Origin: JAVBMJ01 sp031552535
GTDB taxonomy: Bacteria; Bacteroidota; Bacteroidia; Bacteroidales; Rikenellaceae
Assembly: GCA_031552535.1 (NCBI GenBank)
Contig: JAVBMJ010000036.1
Location: 1-64,000 of the forward strand
Length of the DNA: 64,000 nt
Reading direction: 5' to 3'
Made by a program: the position numbers and the translations under genes. Under the pieces are notes generated by a model. That model had not been told where the DNA came from and did not search any database. It saw nothing but the letters and a program-made list of their open reading frames with translations. Positions 55,844 through 64,000 of the stretch are shown in pieces (within the stretch, counting starts at the first letter, position 1; every line of letters starts with the position of its first letter).

Positions 55844-57533
55844 TCTCAGGGGTTTGAGCATCGAGTATCGAATTAAGTATGGCCTCCGTGCGCGAAGCGT
55901 TCTCTCCAAGCAGGTGGGCTATTTTCTGGACCGTCTCCAGATTTTCGTCGATCACCTTCTGCGTACGCCGGACGATCTCTTCGTTGCGCACCTGCGAAAA
56001 GTGCATGTTGCGGCAGATCACCAACGCAGTTTTATGCTTCTGAACCGAATGTATCGACACGGTAAGTATCCTTTCGCGTACCTGCACATCCCGTACCACA
56101 CTCTCGTTCCCGTTTTCGAGTACCGACCCGATCAGCTTGGCGAAAGGCATCACCTCCGACGCCGCCACTCCCTTCATGCCAGGATTGGAGTCAGACAACT
56201 GTGTCGCCCTGGAGCCGAGCATCGTAGCCAGCATACGATTGGCCTCCACTATGTTGCCATTGCTGTCGACTACAGCTATCCCGGCCGACAATTTTCCCAA
56301 CAGCGTAGTGAATTTAGCACTCATCTCCGACTGGACATAGTGTATGCACATCTCCCTTGTGACCGCGCCCTTGCTCAGAGCCTTGGCAAAACGGCGACAT
56401 GTGACATATCCGCAGGCGTTGCAATCTATCTGTTGCGACTCGTCCGAAAGGCCGAGCGAGGCGAGCGCCTTAAGGGTTTCGCTTTCGGCGACAAAACTGT
56501 TTATCTCGGGCGGTGGCGTAATCTCGCGATATTTTACTGCAGGAAGCGTATACGATTCGTCGATCTTCAACCGCCGCGCCGCAACACCGGCAATCGACAC
56601 ATGCCCCGCGACGAGCGACCCGCCTCTGCGCGACCCGCGCCCGTTGGACCCAAGACACCCGCCATGGCATGCCATAAGGTCTAAATATACAGTGCCCTGG
56701 TTACCGGTCTGCGGGATATCCAACAGCGAAACCACCCCGGCCATTCCCGACCCTGCGACAACCGTAATTTCTGTTGCCGGATCGATGCCGTGGCCCTCCA
56801 ACGGATACATAACGCCATGCCGGGCGACAAAAGGCTCGAACTGATAACTGTCGTTCCCCGAAATTTTATCAAAGTCCACTCCCTCATTATGCATCCAATC
56901 GCGCAGTTCCCTGAACGTCAACGCCAATTCCACATGGGAATCACCCCTTTCAGTTTCGCGTTTCAGAGCTATGCACGACGAAAAATGGATTATATGCGCC
57001 TCATGCCCCCACCAACTCCTTATCATCTGCGCATGAGCTTCGTAGGGTTTGGGCACAGGTAACAGCGACGACGCCAGCCGCGGCTTATATCTGGCGATAT
57101 AGTCTGCCACAACCGGGCATCGCGGTGAAATATTGAGTCCGCCCCGGGCCACGCTTACACCTTTCTCCTGCTTCATCGTCGCCTCGGCGCCCAGCGAGCT
57201 CTCCGAAACATGGGTAAATCCCAACAACTTCATCGCCTCGACGAAACGGCTGGGTCCTATGCCTTCGAATTCGACCATCCAGTCGGGTGCGACCGAAGCC
57301 ACCTTTATCGTATGGTTTTTTATGAACCGGCGGGCCAGGTGCACATCGTCGCGCATGCGCACATAGCCATATCTGCACATGGAAAGGCAATCGCCGCACG
57401 CGACACAACGTTCCGTGACAATTTCAGGGCCCGCAGGCGATGTCGAGATGGCTTTTACCTCACATTCCCGTACGCACCTGTAACAATTTCCGCACGGGCT
57501 GCGTTCTATATAGAGGCTTTGTATATCGGGCAT
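55836..57533 (-). CDS. Putative H2-sensing [FeFe] hydrogenase with PAS domain (HydS-like)
   Basis: The 565-residue protein has two N-terminal [4Fe-4S] clusters (CGNCYRCVREC, CVACGDCLSMC) and a shortened H-cluster domain with L1 SPRCP (136-140, one Cys where TSCCP has two), L2 SSCIALKRE (185-193) and L3 MACHGGC (287-293). A further cysteine cluster follows (CNACGYVTC...C, 371-396), then a PAS domain (about 410-510) and a C-terminal coiled coil. This is the plan of sensory group C/D hydrogenases that report H2 to a signalling partner. It heads the minus-strand run and is divergent from the DUF4294 gene. Confidence 0.87.
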   Translation of the reverse strand: MPDIQSLYIERSPCGNCYRCVRECEVKAISTSPAGPEIVTERCVACGDCLSMCRYGYVRMRDDVHLARRFIKNHTIKVASVAPDWMVEFEGIGPSRFVEAMKLLGFTHVSESSLGAEATMKQEKGVSVARGGLNISPRCPVVADYIARYKPRLASSLLPVPKPYEAHAQMIRSWWGHEAHIIHFSSCIALKRETERGDSHVELALTFRELRDWMHNEGVDFDKISGNDSYQFEPFVARHGVMYPLEGHGIDPATEITVVAGSGMAGVVSLLDIPQTGNQGTVYLDLMACHGGCLGSNGRGSRRGGSLVAGHVSIAGVAARRLKIDESYTLPAVKYREITPPPEINSFVAESETLKALASLGLSDESQQIDCNACGYVTCRRFAKALSKGAVTREMCIHYVQSEMSAKFTTLLGKLSAGIAVVDSNGNIVEANRMLATMLGSRATQLSDSNPGMKGVAASEVMPFAKLIGSVLENGNESVVRDVQVRERILTVSIHSVQKHKTALVICRNMHFSQVRNEEIVRRTQKVIDENLETVQKIAHLLGENASRTEAILNSILDAQTPENG

Positions 57534-57541
57534 TATTTTTC

Positions 57542-57665
57542 TACCTTTGTTCTGGCGAAGTTAAACTTCCGAGTGCCGGGCGGCACTTTTTATCACATTT
57601 GTCGAGTAAACCCGGCGCTCGCAAGAGGTGGTCGATATTTTATTCTTACGAGCGGTTTACCTTTG
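57542..57665 (+). promoter_or_regulatory. Two putative -7 boxes upstream of the DUF4294 gene
   Basis: TACCTTTG occurs at 57542-57549 and again at 57658-57665. The second lies 20 bases before the ATG at 57686. They share the divergent intergenic region with the sensory hydrogenase gene. Confidence 0.5.
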
Positions 57666-57685
57666 CAAAGATAATAGATGTTTCC

Positions 57686-58315
57686 ATGTTGCGCAATCTG
57701 TTTTTGATCGCCACGGCTCTTTTGTTCGTTGCCCCGTTACGGGGGCAGCAATCTTTGCCGTCGACATACGGTGGTCCCCGGGATGCAGTCACAGGTCGCG
57801 GTCCCGGAGGGCCGGGCTATTACGGCACTTATCTCGACGAATCGGGCCGCGAACCGATAGGAGTGGTGGACATGTGGCCGGTGTATTGCTTCAGGCGGCC
57901 GGCCGACCTGCGCCGCTACGAGCGGTTGATCTACAACCTCAAGAAAGTATACCCAATAGCTAAATTAGCGCGCCAGAAACTTGCCCAGGCCGAAACCGAC
58001 ATGGCACATATCCACAGCCGCAAAGCCCAGAACGAATATATAAAACGGATGGAGAAAGAGCTCAAGCAGGAGTATACGCCCGTTTTGAAGAAAATGACCT
58101 ATGCCCAGGGGAAGATATTGATAAAGTTGATAGACCGCGAAACCGACCACACGACTTACGAGTTGATAAAGCAATTCAAAGGTAGTTTTTCGGCTTTCAT
58201 GTGGCAGGGGGTGGCACGGCTGTTCACTGCCAACCTGAAAACGGAGTATGACCCCAAAGGCGAAGACCGGGTGATCGAGCAACTGATCCTGTTGTATGAG
58301 GCAGGATTGTTATAA
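57686..58315 (+). CDS. DUF4294 family secreted protein
   Basis: From the ATG at 57686 the protein is 209 residues with a signal peptide (MLRNLFLIATALLFVAPLRG). The conserved domain follows: YRRYERLIYNLKKVYPIAK-like text (DLRRYERLIYNLKKVYPIAK), a long helical part, and GKILIKLIDRETDHTTYELI. DUF4294 is a Bacteroidetes family of unknown function. The frame extends upstream to 57440, but the -7 box at 57658 and the signal peptide support this start. Confidence 0.88.
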   Translation: MLRNLFLIATALLFVAPLRGQQSLPSTYGGPRDAVTGRGPGGPGYYGTYLDESGREPIGVVDMWPVYCFRRPADLRRYERLIYNLKKVYPIAKLARQKLAQAETDMAHIHSRKAQNEYIKRMEKELKQEYTPVLKKMTYAQGKILIKLIDRETDHTTYELIKQFKGSFSAFMWQGVARLFTANLKTEYDPKGEDRVIEQLILLYEAGLL

Positions 58316-58348
58316 ATCCCGGGGCGCATCGGGTTGCAATTGTGCGGC

Positions 58349-58412
58349 CCCGCCGGCAGAGGAAGCAGGGCGACCTGCGGGAAAACAGCCTCTTCGATGC
58401 CGGAGAAAAGCA
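58349..58412 (-). pseudogene. Remnant of a second copy of the lipoprotein C-terminus
   Basis: On the minus strand this stretch encodes FSGIEEAVFPQVALLPLPAG, matching FSGIEEQIFPQVTLLPLPAG near the end of the pseudogene at 58950-61603. About four fifths of the bases agree. It lies beyond the stop codon of the AT-rich lipoprotein gene and has no start of its own. It points to an ancestral tandem duplication. Confidence 0.7.
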
Positions 58413-58418
58413 GGCGAA

Positions 58419-58931
58419 TCATTTCCTGTAATACTCCGGAAAACGCTCCAGCATAGAGTAATCCTTTTCCATAACATAGAGCAAGGCGTCGCTGACTGTC
58501 AATGAATAATTGTCATGCTGATCTCCATTAGGCATTTCGTCCTGCTCTATAAGCCAGCATGTGCTATTAATTCCCTCTTGTTCATACCATCCTCTATAGA
58601 TATTGCCTAACTGGATATTATCCCAATGAGTATATGTTGTATCAGATAAATTAAAAAGATATGCATCTATAATATATATCATTTCAGGATGTGCGTAAAT
58701 GAACTCAGTTTTAAATGTTGCCGAATCTTTAATATCAAATTCGTCGACATATAGAATAGTCCCGGTTTTAACATGGCTCACGCCTTTTTGGGTGGTTATA
58801 TTCAAAACTATATCCTTATTCGTGCCATTTTGTATATACACTTTTAATTCATGCTCATACTGCACCGGATCGCAATGGGCAAATAATATGACAATTAGCA
58901 TTAATAATACAATTTTCCCCATAATTTTCAA
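58419..58931 (-). CDS. AT-rich hypothetical lipoprotein
   Basis: The 170-residue protein has a lipoprotein signal (IVILFAHC, Cys20) and no recognised domain. Its base composition is clearly richer in A and T than the neighbours, which suggests foreign origin. It sits between the pseudogene (58950-61603) and a fragment of that gene's C-terminus (58349-58412). Confidence 0.72.
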   Translation of the reverse strand: MKIMGKIVLLMLIVILFAHCDPVQYEHELKVYIQNGTNKDIVLNITTQKGVSHVKTGTILYVDEFDIKDSATFKTEFIYAHPEMIYIIDAYLFNLSDTTYTHWDNIQLGNIYRGWYEQEGINSTCWLIEQDEMPNGDQHDNYSLTVSDALLYVMEKDYSMLERFPEYYRK

Positions 58932-58949
58932 TATTTAATCATTTCTCAA

Positions 58950-61603
58950 TCAGACCCTTCGGCCAGTGACCACGGCGTAGATGTAGCCGTTTCGCTGGCC
59001 GGCATTGGAGCTTTTCGGGCCTTCGAGCATAATGCGGTAGCGGCCCGCCGGCAGAGGGAGCAAAGTGACCTGAGGAAAAATCTGTTCTTCGATGCCGGAG
59101 AAAATGGATGTTGCAGTGTCGTAATCCGACAACACTCCGTCGTAAACAAGCCTGGAATGGCCCCTATGGAATTCAGAGGCCTCGCAATCGTAATCAGCTA
59201 TCGCAATGTTGATCTGCGACACATGCGGGCTGTGGACCGTGATCTCGACGTCCATTTCGTGTTGAAGCGTAAACTCGATCCACATTTCATGGGCCTCGTC
59301 GTAGCAGATATCTTCGTGATTGTTGCGGGTGTCTGCCAATGCCCTGAAAATGAAATCACTATCGCAGGCCCCTGCCGCCATTGGCGCCCCGAAGCTGCTG
59401 CCGGGATATTGCCCGGACATGAAAGCATGGTTGTAGACGGTGCATTCGTTGGATATGGCCACGCCCGCCGGATTTGTGGCATGGCGGCGGAAGCGGGTGG
59501 CGTATTGCGCCGGCACAGCCAGGTCAAGCGATGCGGTAGCCGCGTCCACATACTCCCATGCGCCGCTACCGCCCATACGTTGCCACCGGTAGACGAAACC
59601 TCCCTGGGCCGCAGATGCCTCCCCGGTAGATGGTATCGATAATCCATAGTCGTATTGCGTGGCGTTCAGGTGAACTTCCGTCACAATCGATCCTGCCGAC
59701 GGTTGCGAGTAGATGCCCGTGGAGCCCCCGTCGTAGGGATCGACAATATCGTCGATATAAAGCGCCAGATGGGGATAAAACGACTGGGGTTTTGCCTTGA
59801 AACCGGCAATTGTGCGGTTGGCCAACGACCGTTCGAGGTGGTTGTAGCTACAACCAAGCGACCTAAGATCATGGAATAATTGAGCATAATTCCGAGGAAA
59901 TTTCCCTCCATATTTGCCTGATATCGAAACTGTAAATCCCAAATAATCCACTTCCATCCTCCACTCCCTGTAATACGCCACCCCTCGGACAGCGCGATCA
60001 TCTGCCCGGCCTCGTCGGGCAGTTGCGTGTGGTACGGCCCGCCATTAAGCACCTCGCCCGAGATCTGCGCAACCACATTGTCCCGCCAATACGAAGCCGC
60101 CCACTGCGCCCCACGCTCGTTGCACATGCGGGTGTACTGGCTGGCATGGGTCAACTCGTGCCACACGGTCGAGACTATATCGTTGTAACGCGACATGTCG
60201 GTGGCGTACCTGAGGATCAGGTCCGGCATCCCGCCTATGAGATAATCGGCGGTAACAAAAGGTCCCAACCCCAATATCAGATCGAAATAGGCGGGTATAT
60301 ATACGTGTACATACCGGTTGAAAAGAGGTGCGCTCGCCGTAAGGTTGCTGCTCTGCCTGTTGGCTATCTCCAGCATATTGGGGGGCAATGCCAGACCATG
60401 TTGCTGCGCTATACCTATATAATCGTAAATGGCATTGTGAGCACACACTTGCCCCAGTAGTAACTGTTGGTGTAAAACGTCATCGAATGGCCGTTGGGCG
60501 AGTGGTAACCTGCGCCGTACCAGTGGTCCCACAGGCATAAGGCCCCGGCAAGACTCTTGTTCAGTTCCCAGCGGTTGCCACCCCGCTCGCCACGAAAAAT
60601 AATATGGTAATTTATGCTGTTGCCAATCCAGAGGGAGTTGAACCGCACCGACGAACGATAGTAACCATTGGCATTCGTGATCTCATTATGATAATAAAAC
60701 CAACGCCACAAACGCACCATGGTCCCCTTTACCGGCTTTTCCCCCGCAGGAGTATCGACTTTGATATAACCTTCCGGATAGTAATATTCATCACAGCTCG
60801 TCCACGAATACGACAGAAATTGTTTGCGCGTACACTTTGCATATGTCGCCCTGGTCTCGATCTCCCGCTCCTGTTCCGGCGAAGGCATCAACTCTTCCGC
60901 ATTGCCGGTCAGTTCGAACGCAGCAACCAGAAGCATCTTGACAAAGTCGCCGGTCATCTGTTTTGTCGACGATTTCACGGCAGGAGCGCTGCCCGTTATT
61001 GCGTCGGGTAATTCGATCTCGGAATAATATTCGCTGTGTTCGGGAATAAACAGCGAATCGAGCAACTCGGTTTGAAGCGGCGCCGGAAATGTATGATCGG
61101 GTTTGACCGTAGTATAAAACCAATGACCTATCGGGGACATCTCCGAAGTATTTACCTGAAAATCAATAAAATAATCCCCCGGCTCCAGGATTTCATAATC
61201 GAGTGGAAACGGGAACAGCGTCAGGGTGGTGTCGTTGGCAAGCGCGGCGTATTGCAGGCTGTCCTGCGGGCAAAAACGAACGTAAAGATCCGTAGTATAT
61301 ATATTGAAATCCATATCCCCGGGCAAATCCCAAGCCGGCGGCCCGCTACGGGTAGCGGGAGACGACGTTTCGGCCTTTACCAATTCAAGGGCCTGTCTCA
61401 TGTTTTTTACAGAGAATGGATTGTTAAGTTTGCGGCCTAATTTCAGCGGCCGCCGCCCCCCTGGCTTCGCGGCTAAACGACCCTTGCCCCTTTGTAACGT
61501 TGGCAGATCCGGGCTCACTTGTTTGCGGCGAAATATCTGGTACTTTGGTACAAGATGTTACAGCGACCAAAAACGCTGCAAGAGCGAAGGTACAATTTTT
61601 CAT
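58950..61603 (-). pseudogene. Frameshifted lipoprotein gene with HExxH motif
   Basis: A single ancestral gene of about 880 codons is broken into four frames. It starts at the ATG 61603 with a lipoprotein signal (MKNCTFALAAFLVAVTSC). Three lesions change frame: a C6 run at 61456-61461 (one base too many), a CACACAC tract at 60442-60448 (two bases too many) and a lost base near 59978. Repairing all three gives a continuous product through KLGRKLNNPFSV, YYWGKCAHNAIYDYIG, TVWHELTHASQY (HExxH) and LSEGWAYYREWRME to the stop. The HELTH suggests a metallopeptidase-like surface protein. Alternatives are sequencing error or phase variation. Confidence 0.85.
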
Positions 61604-61821
61604 AATAATTATTATTCAATGTATTATAGTATAATTTTCGAATGAGCGCTATACATTTCGCGCCCCCATCCACTTCCCGCATCCGTTTTCCCGTGCTGCT
61701 AATATAGCAAAATATTTCGCAACATGCAAATATTGCGAAATATTCATTATCACTCAAATGCAGCTACTTACCTCGCAGACAGCGCTCGTGCAAAATAATT
61801 GCATTTCTACACGACTGAAGA

Positions 61822-62769
61822 TCAATTTCCTGTCGACAGCGTGACGAATACGGGCAGGTGGTCGCTGTATCCGCCCTCATATACCCCCGAGCGAAATGTC
61901 CGCAGCGGATAGCCATGCCATGGGCTATCAGCGGGAGCCAGCATCCAGCGGCGGATGAAAACGCCACAGTCGTCGTAGCGCAACCCGCCACCACCCAGCA
62001 TATCGCCGTCAATCAATATTTGATCCAATAATTCCCAGCGCCCCCGGTAAAGATACGAGCCATAGCCTTGGCCTGCCAATACATAAAACGGATTGAAAAG
62101 AATTCCGGCACCACCAGCCACGCGCATCCCCCGCGGAAAAGCCTTCCTGAACTGACGTTCGCGCGGACCGGCATTCATGTCACCCATGACAATCATCCGA
62201 CGGCCGCGATCTACGCGCTTCAATGAGTCGGTCACATGCATCAACGCCGTGAAAGCCCGCCCGTAAGCCCCGGAACCCGAAAGATGCGACGGCAGATGAC
62301 ACACAATAACATTGACCCCCACCCCGCACAATAATCCGCGGACATGTAAAAACTCACGCCCCCCACCCCAGTCTATCAAACGGCACAACTCTGCATGAAA
62401 CTTATCGCCTTTGTAAAGCAACACAACATCGATGCCGCGAAAGTCCGATGAAGTACGGTGGATATAGTTATAGTCGGTAGCCATACGCGTCACCAGATCT
62501 CTTACCACCTGCTCGTTCTCAACCTCGCACAGCCCGACCATGTCGAGCGACATACTGTCCAAAACAGCCGCTATGTTTCCAACCTTCGCACGGTAGCGGT
62601 CTCCGGTCCAACGCAACGCACCGCCGGGAGTGTACTCCCCGTCGTCAGCCAACGGATTGCGAACCGTGTCGAACAGATTCTCAGCATTGTAAAACCCCAC
62701 ACGAACCGGACCACCACCCAACACAACCCCGCAAAATAACAATCCCGAAATCAACAAAAACCTTAACAT
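61822..62769 (-). CDS. Secreted endonuclease/exonuclease/phosphatase family protein
   Basis: From the ATG at 62769 the protein is 315 residues with a signal peptide (MLRFLLISGLLFCGVVLGGG). The EEP fold is clear: FYNAENLFDT (metal-binding Asn/Glu), LCEVENEQVVRDL, MVIMGDMNAGPRERQF and the C-terminal GGYSDHLPVFVTL with the catalytic Asp-His. It could be an extracellular nuclease or phosphodiesterase. The start codon is two bases from the left arm of palindromic element 3. The upstream in-frame codons are rejected because they lie in that repeat. Confidence 0.9.
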   Translation of the reverse strand: MLRFLLISGLLFCGVVLGGGPVRVGFYNAENLFDTVRNPLADDGEYTPGGALRWTGDRYRAKVGNIAAVLDSMSLDMVGLCEVENEQVVRDLVTRMATDYNYIHRTSSDFRGIDVVLLYKGDKFHAELCRLIDWGGGREFLHVRGLLCGVGVNVIVCHLPSHLSGSGAYGRAFTALMHVTDSLKRVDRGRRMIVMGDMNAGPRERQFRKAFPRGMRVAGGAGILFNPFYVLAGQGYGSYLYRGRWELLDQILIDGDMLGGGGLRYDDCGVFIRRWMLAPADSPWHGYPLRTFRSGVYEGGYSDHLPVFVTLSTGN

Positions 62770-62770
62770 A

Positions 62771-63084
62771 TCCCAATCCCTAATTAAAATCATAAACTGA
62801 AAAACTTTATATAAATGTTCTTCGACCGCGACTTTTTTGAAAAAAAGTCGCCCAAAAAACTTCAATCATTACTCAGCTGCGAATTTGCAGATGTCATGTT
62901 ACAGGCCGGAAGCCCTATTGCGTATTGCTAATTTGAGGGGCTTCCGGCCTGTAACATGACATCTATAAACTCAGAGCGAAGTATGGATTAAAAATTTTTG
63001 GTGCCGCTTTTTACAAAAAGCGGCAGTTGGAGCATATTTAAATGGAGTTATTTTTCAGTTTATGATTTTAATTAGGGATTGGGA
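62771..63084. repeat. Nested palindromic intergenic element, copy 3
   Basis: Outer arms at 62771-62804 and 63051-63084 are perfect 34-base inverted repeats. The right arm overlaps the last codons and stop of the SRPBCC gene. The GCGAC...GTCGC cassette (left) and GCCGC...GCGGC cassette (right) match copies 1 and 2. The central hairpin (62889-62964) has 27-base arms starting AGATGTCATGTTACAGGCCG and ending GAAGCCC. Orientation is as in copy 1. Confidence 0.87.
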
Positions 63085-63484
63085 TGTTGTTGAATGTATC
63101 GGCGATTTGGGATGCCATTGTATCGAGGGCTTCCTGGATTTTTCCTCCGATCATCATTTTCATCATCATGTTTAGGTTGATGTGCAGGACGAGCCTCATT
63201 CGTGTATCTGCCGGGGTTACGGGCACGAGTTGCATCCAGAAGAAGAATTCGAACGGGGATGATTCGTCGCCGGTAATTTTTATTGTCCGGTCTTCTTCGC
63301 GTTCCACTATGCGCAGGCGGGCGGTTATCCCTTTTATTTTGAATGAGCAGGAGTCGCGGTCGGCGGTCCAATCCTCTACTTTATCCTGCAGGATAGGGGT
63401 GAAGTTAGAGAAATCGGAAAGGAGGCTGTATACCATCCCGGCTGGCCGGAGTATTTGCACCTGCCTGCTTTCGTACTGTTCCAT
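63068..63484 (-). CDS. SRPBCC (START-like) family protein
   Basis: The 138-residue protein has the small helix-grip fold pattern: QVLR-type N-terminus (ILRPAGMVYSLLSDFSNFTPIL), a beta-sheet core with RLRIVEREEDRTIKITG, and a long C-terminal helix (QEALDTMASQIADTFNNI). Ligand unknown. It lies downstream of pyrE in the same direction. Its 3' end overlaps element 3. Confidence 0.82.
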   Translation of the reverse strand: MEQYESRQVQILRPAGMVYSLLSDFSNFTPILQDKVEDWTADRDSCSFKIKGITARLRIVEREEDRTIKITGDESSPFEFFFWMQLVPVTPADTRMRLVLHINLNMMMKMMIGGKIQEALDTMASQIADTFNNIPIPN

Positions 63485-63548
63485 TTGTGTAATATTTAAT
63501 GTGGCTCATTTCCGTCCGCCCTGTAGGGCAGGGAAGAGAATTCCGCGG

Positions 63549-64000
63549 TTATTTATTCCAGTTTGCCGGATCTTTGCGCCACTGCGACAGGGTGTCGAGT
63601 TGGCTCGATCCCACATATCCGTGTTTTATTGCGTAGTTTATCAGAGCGGTGTAGTTGCTCAGTGTGTCGAGGGCGACTCCTGCGCGGGCGAAATTTTCTT
63701 CTGCCACCGGGAATCCGTATGAGAATATAGCCACCATGCCCAACACGTTATATCCTGCCGCGCGTAGGGCTTCCACAGCTGCCAAGCTGCTGCCTCCGGT
63801 AGATATGAGGTCTTCCACCACGACGACCCTCGACCCCGGTTCGGCTTCACCCTCGACCTGATTGGTCAACCCGTGTGCCTTTGGGGCCGAGCGCACATAG
63901 ATAAACGGCTTTACGAGCGTTTCAGCCACCAGCACGCCGTGGGCTATAGCGCCTGTGGCTACACCGGCAATGACCTGCACATCAGGATATTTATGTGCGA
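63549..64000 (-). CDS. pyrE: Orotate phosphoribosyltransferase (5' end beyond window)
   Basis: The visible 150 or so C-terminal residues contain VIAGVATGAIAHGVLVAE, YVRSAPKAHG and the PRPP-binding loop VVVVEDLISTGGSS, followed by the usual C-terminal region. The enzyme makes orotidine 5'-phosphate. The frame is open to the window edge, so the start lies beyond base 64000. It is the second pyrimidine locus here besides carAB. Confidence 0.93.
   Translation of the reverse strand, partial: AHKYPDVQVIAGVATGAIAHGVLVAETLVKPFIYVRSAPKAHGLTNQVEGEAEPGSRVVVVEDLISTGGSSLAAVEALRAAGYNVLGMVAIFSYGFPVAEENFARAGVALDTLSNYTALINYAIKHGYVGSSQLDTLSQWRKDPANWNK

Noticed and set aside
58950..60538. Three separate genes in the frameshifted locus
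   Set aside because: The open frames overlap and join into one collinear protein once the three short indels are corrected; the downstream pieces have no own signals or starts.

Overview
The window looks like a chromosome segment of an anaerobic, gut-type Bacteroidales bacterium, possibly Rikenellaceae or an Alistipes relative. That placement is inferred from gene content and promoter style. Many genes have the Bacteroidetes promoter form (TAnnTTTG at -7, sometimes with TTG or TTTG near -33), Shine-Dalgarno sequences are mostly weak, and families such as DUF4294, the DUF5117-type metalloproteases, a Nudix-type sugar regulator and fused KorA are typical of the phylum. I see no rRNA, tRNA, CRISPR array or transposase gene.

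Layout. 1-5.1 kb: a ROK regulator, a GNAT acetyltransferase, a small secreted protein, and a sodium-pump decarboxylase beta subunit preceded by a one-helix membrane protein. 5.1-10.3 kb: a xylose operon (Nudix-like regulator, xylulokinase, xylose isomerase, sugar symporter). 10.4-14.5 kb (minus): a trimeric NAD-linked, probably electron-bifurcating [FeFe] hydrogenase. 15-19.8 kb (minus): infC, thrS, pdxA and an rRNA methyltransferase, divergent from carAB (20-24.3 kb). 24.9-32.3 kb: a soluble PAS histidine kinase, a ferritin-like protein, an acyl-ACP thioesterase, a CoA-transferase, and a two-gene GH109 plus NahK-like GalNAc salvage operon. 32.6-38.8 kb: korAB, an outer-membrane-like protein and a TPR histidine kinase. 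38.9-49.4 kb: a metzincin-like protease, lpxB, secreted proteins, a membrane AraC regulator, and an 898-residue ROK kinase/mannose-6-phosphate-isomerase fusion. 49.5-57.5 kb (minus): a tightly packed eight-gene run with a putative hydrogen-sensing hydrogenase, a PP2C/SpoIIE-type phosphatase, a thioredoxin-fold ferredoxin, a second [FeFe] hydrogenase, an A-type flavoprotein, a hot-dog thioesterase, riboflavin synthase and a sensor kinase. 57.7-64 kb: DUF4294, a lipoprotein pseudogene with three frameshifts, an AT-rich lipoprotein, an endonuclease/phosphatase, an SRPBCC protein and the 3' part of pyrE.

How the genes fit together. The set describes a fermenter that takes up pentoses and host-type GalNAc, oxidises 2-oxoacids to reduced ferredoxin (korAB), disposes of electrons as H2 through a bifurcating hydrogenase, and may monitor H2 with a sensory hydrogenase linked to a phosphatase.

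The most unusual feature is not a gene. Three intergenic elements (4762-5073, 41400-41653, 62771-63084) share a nested palindromic plan: locus-specific outer arms, two conserved A/T-hairpin cassettes, and a central long hairpin. The lower stem of that hairpin differs completely between copies yet is nearly perfectly self-complementary in each, and it ends in a constant AAGCC/GGCTT near the apex. Several MITE-like elements lacking genes and many long perfect terminator-like palindromes also occur between genes.
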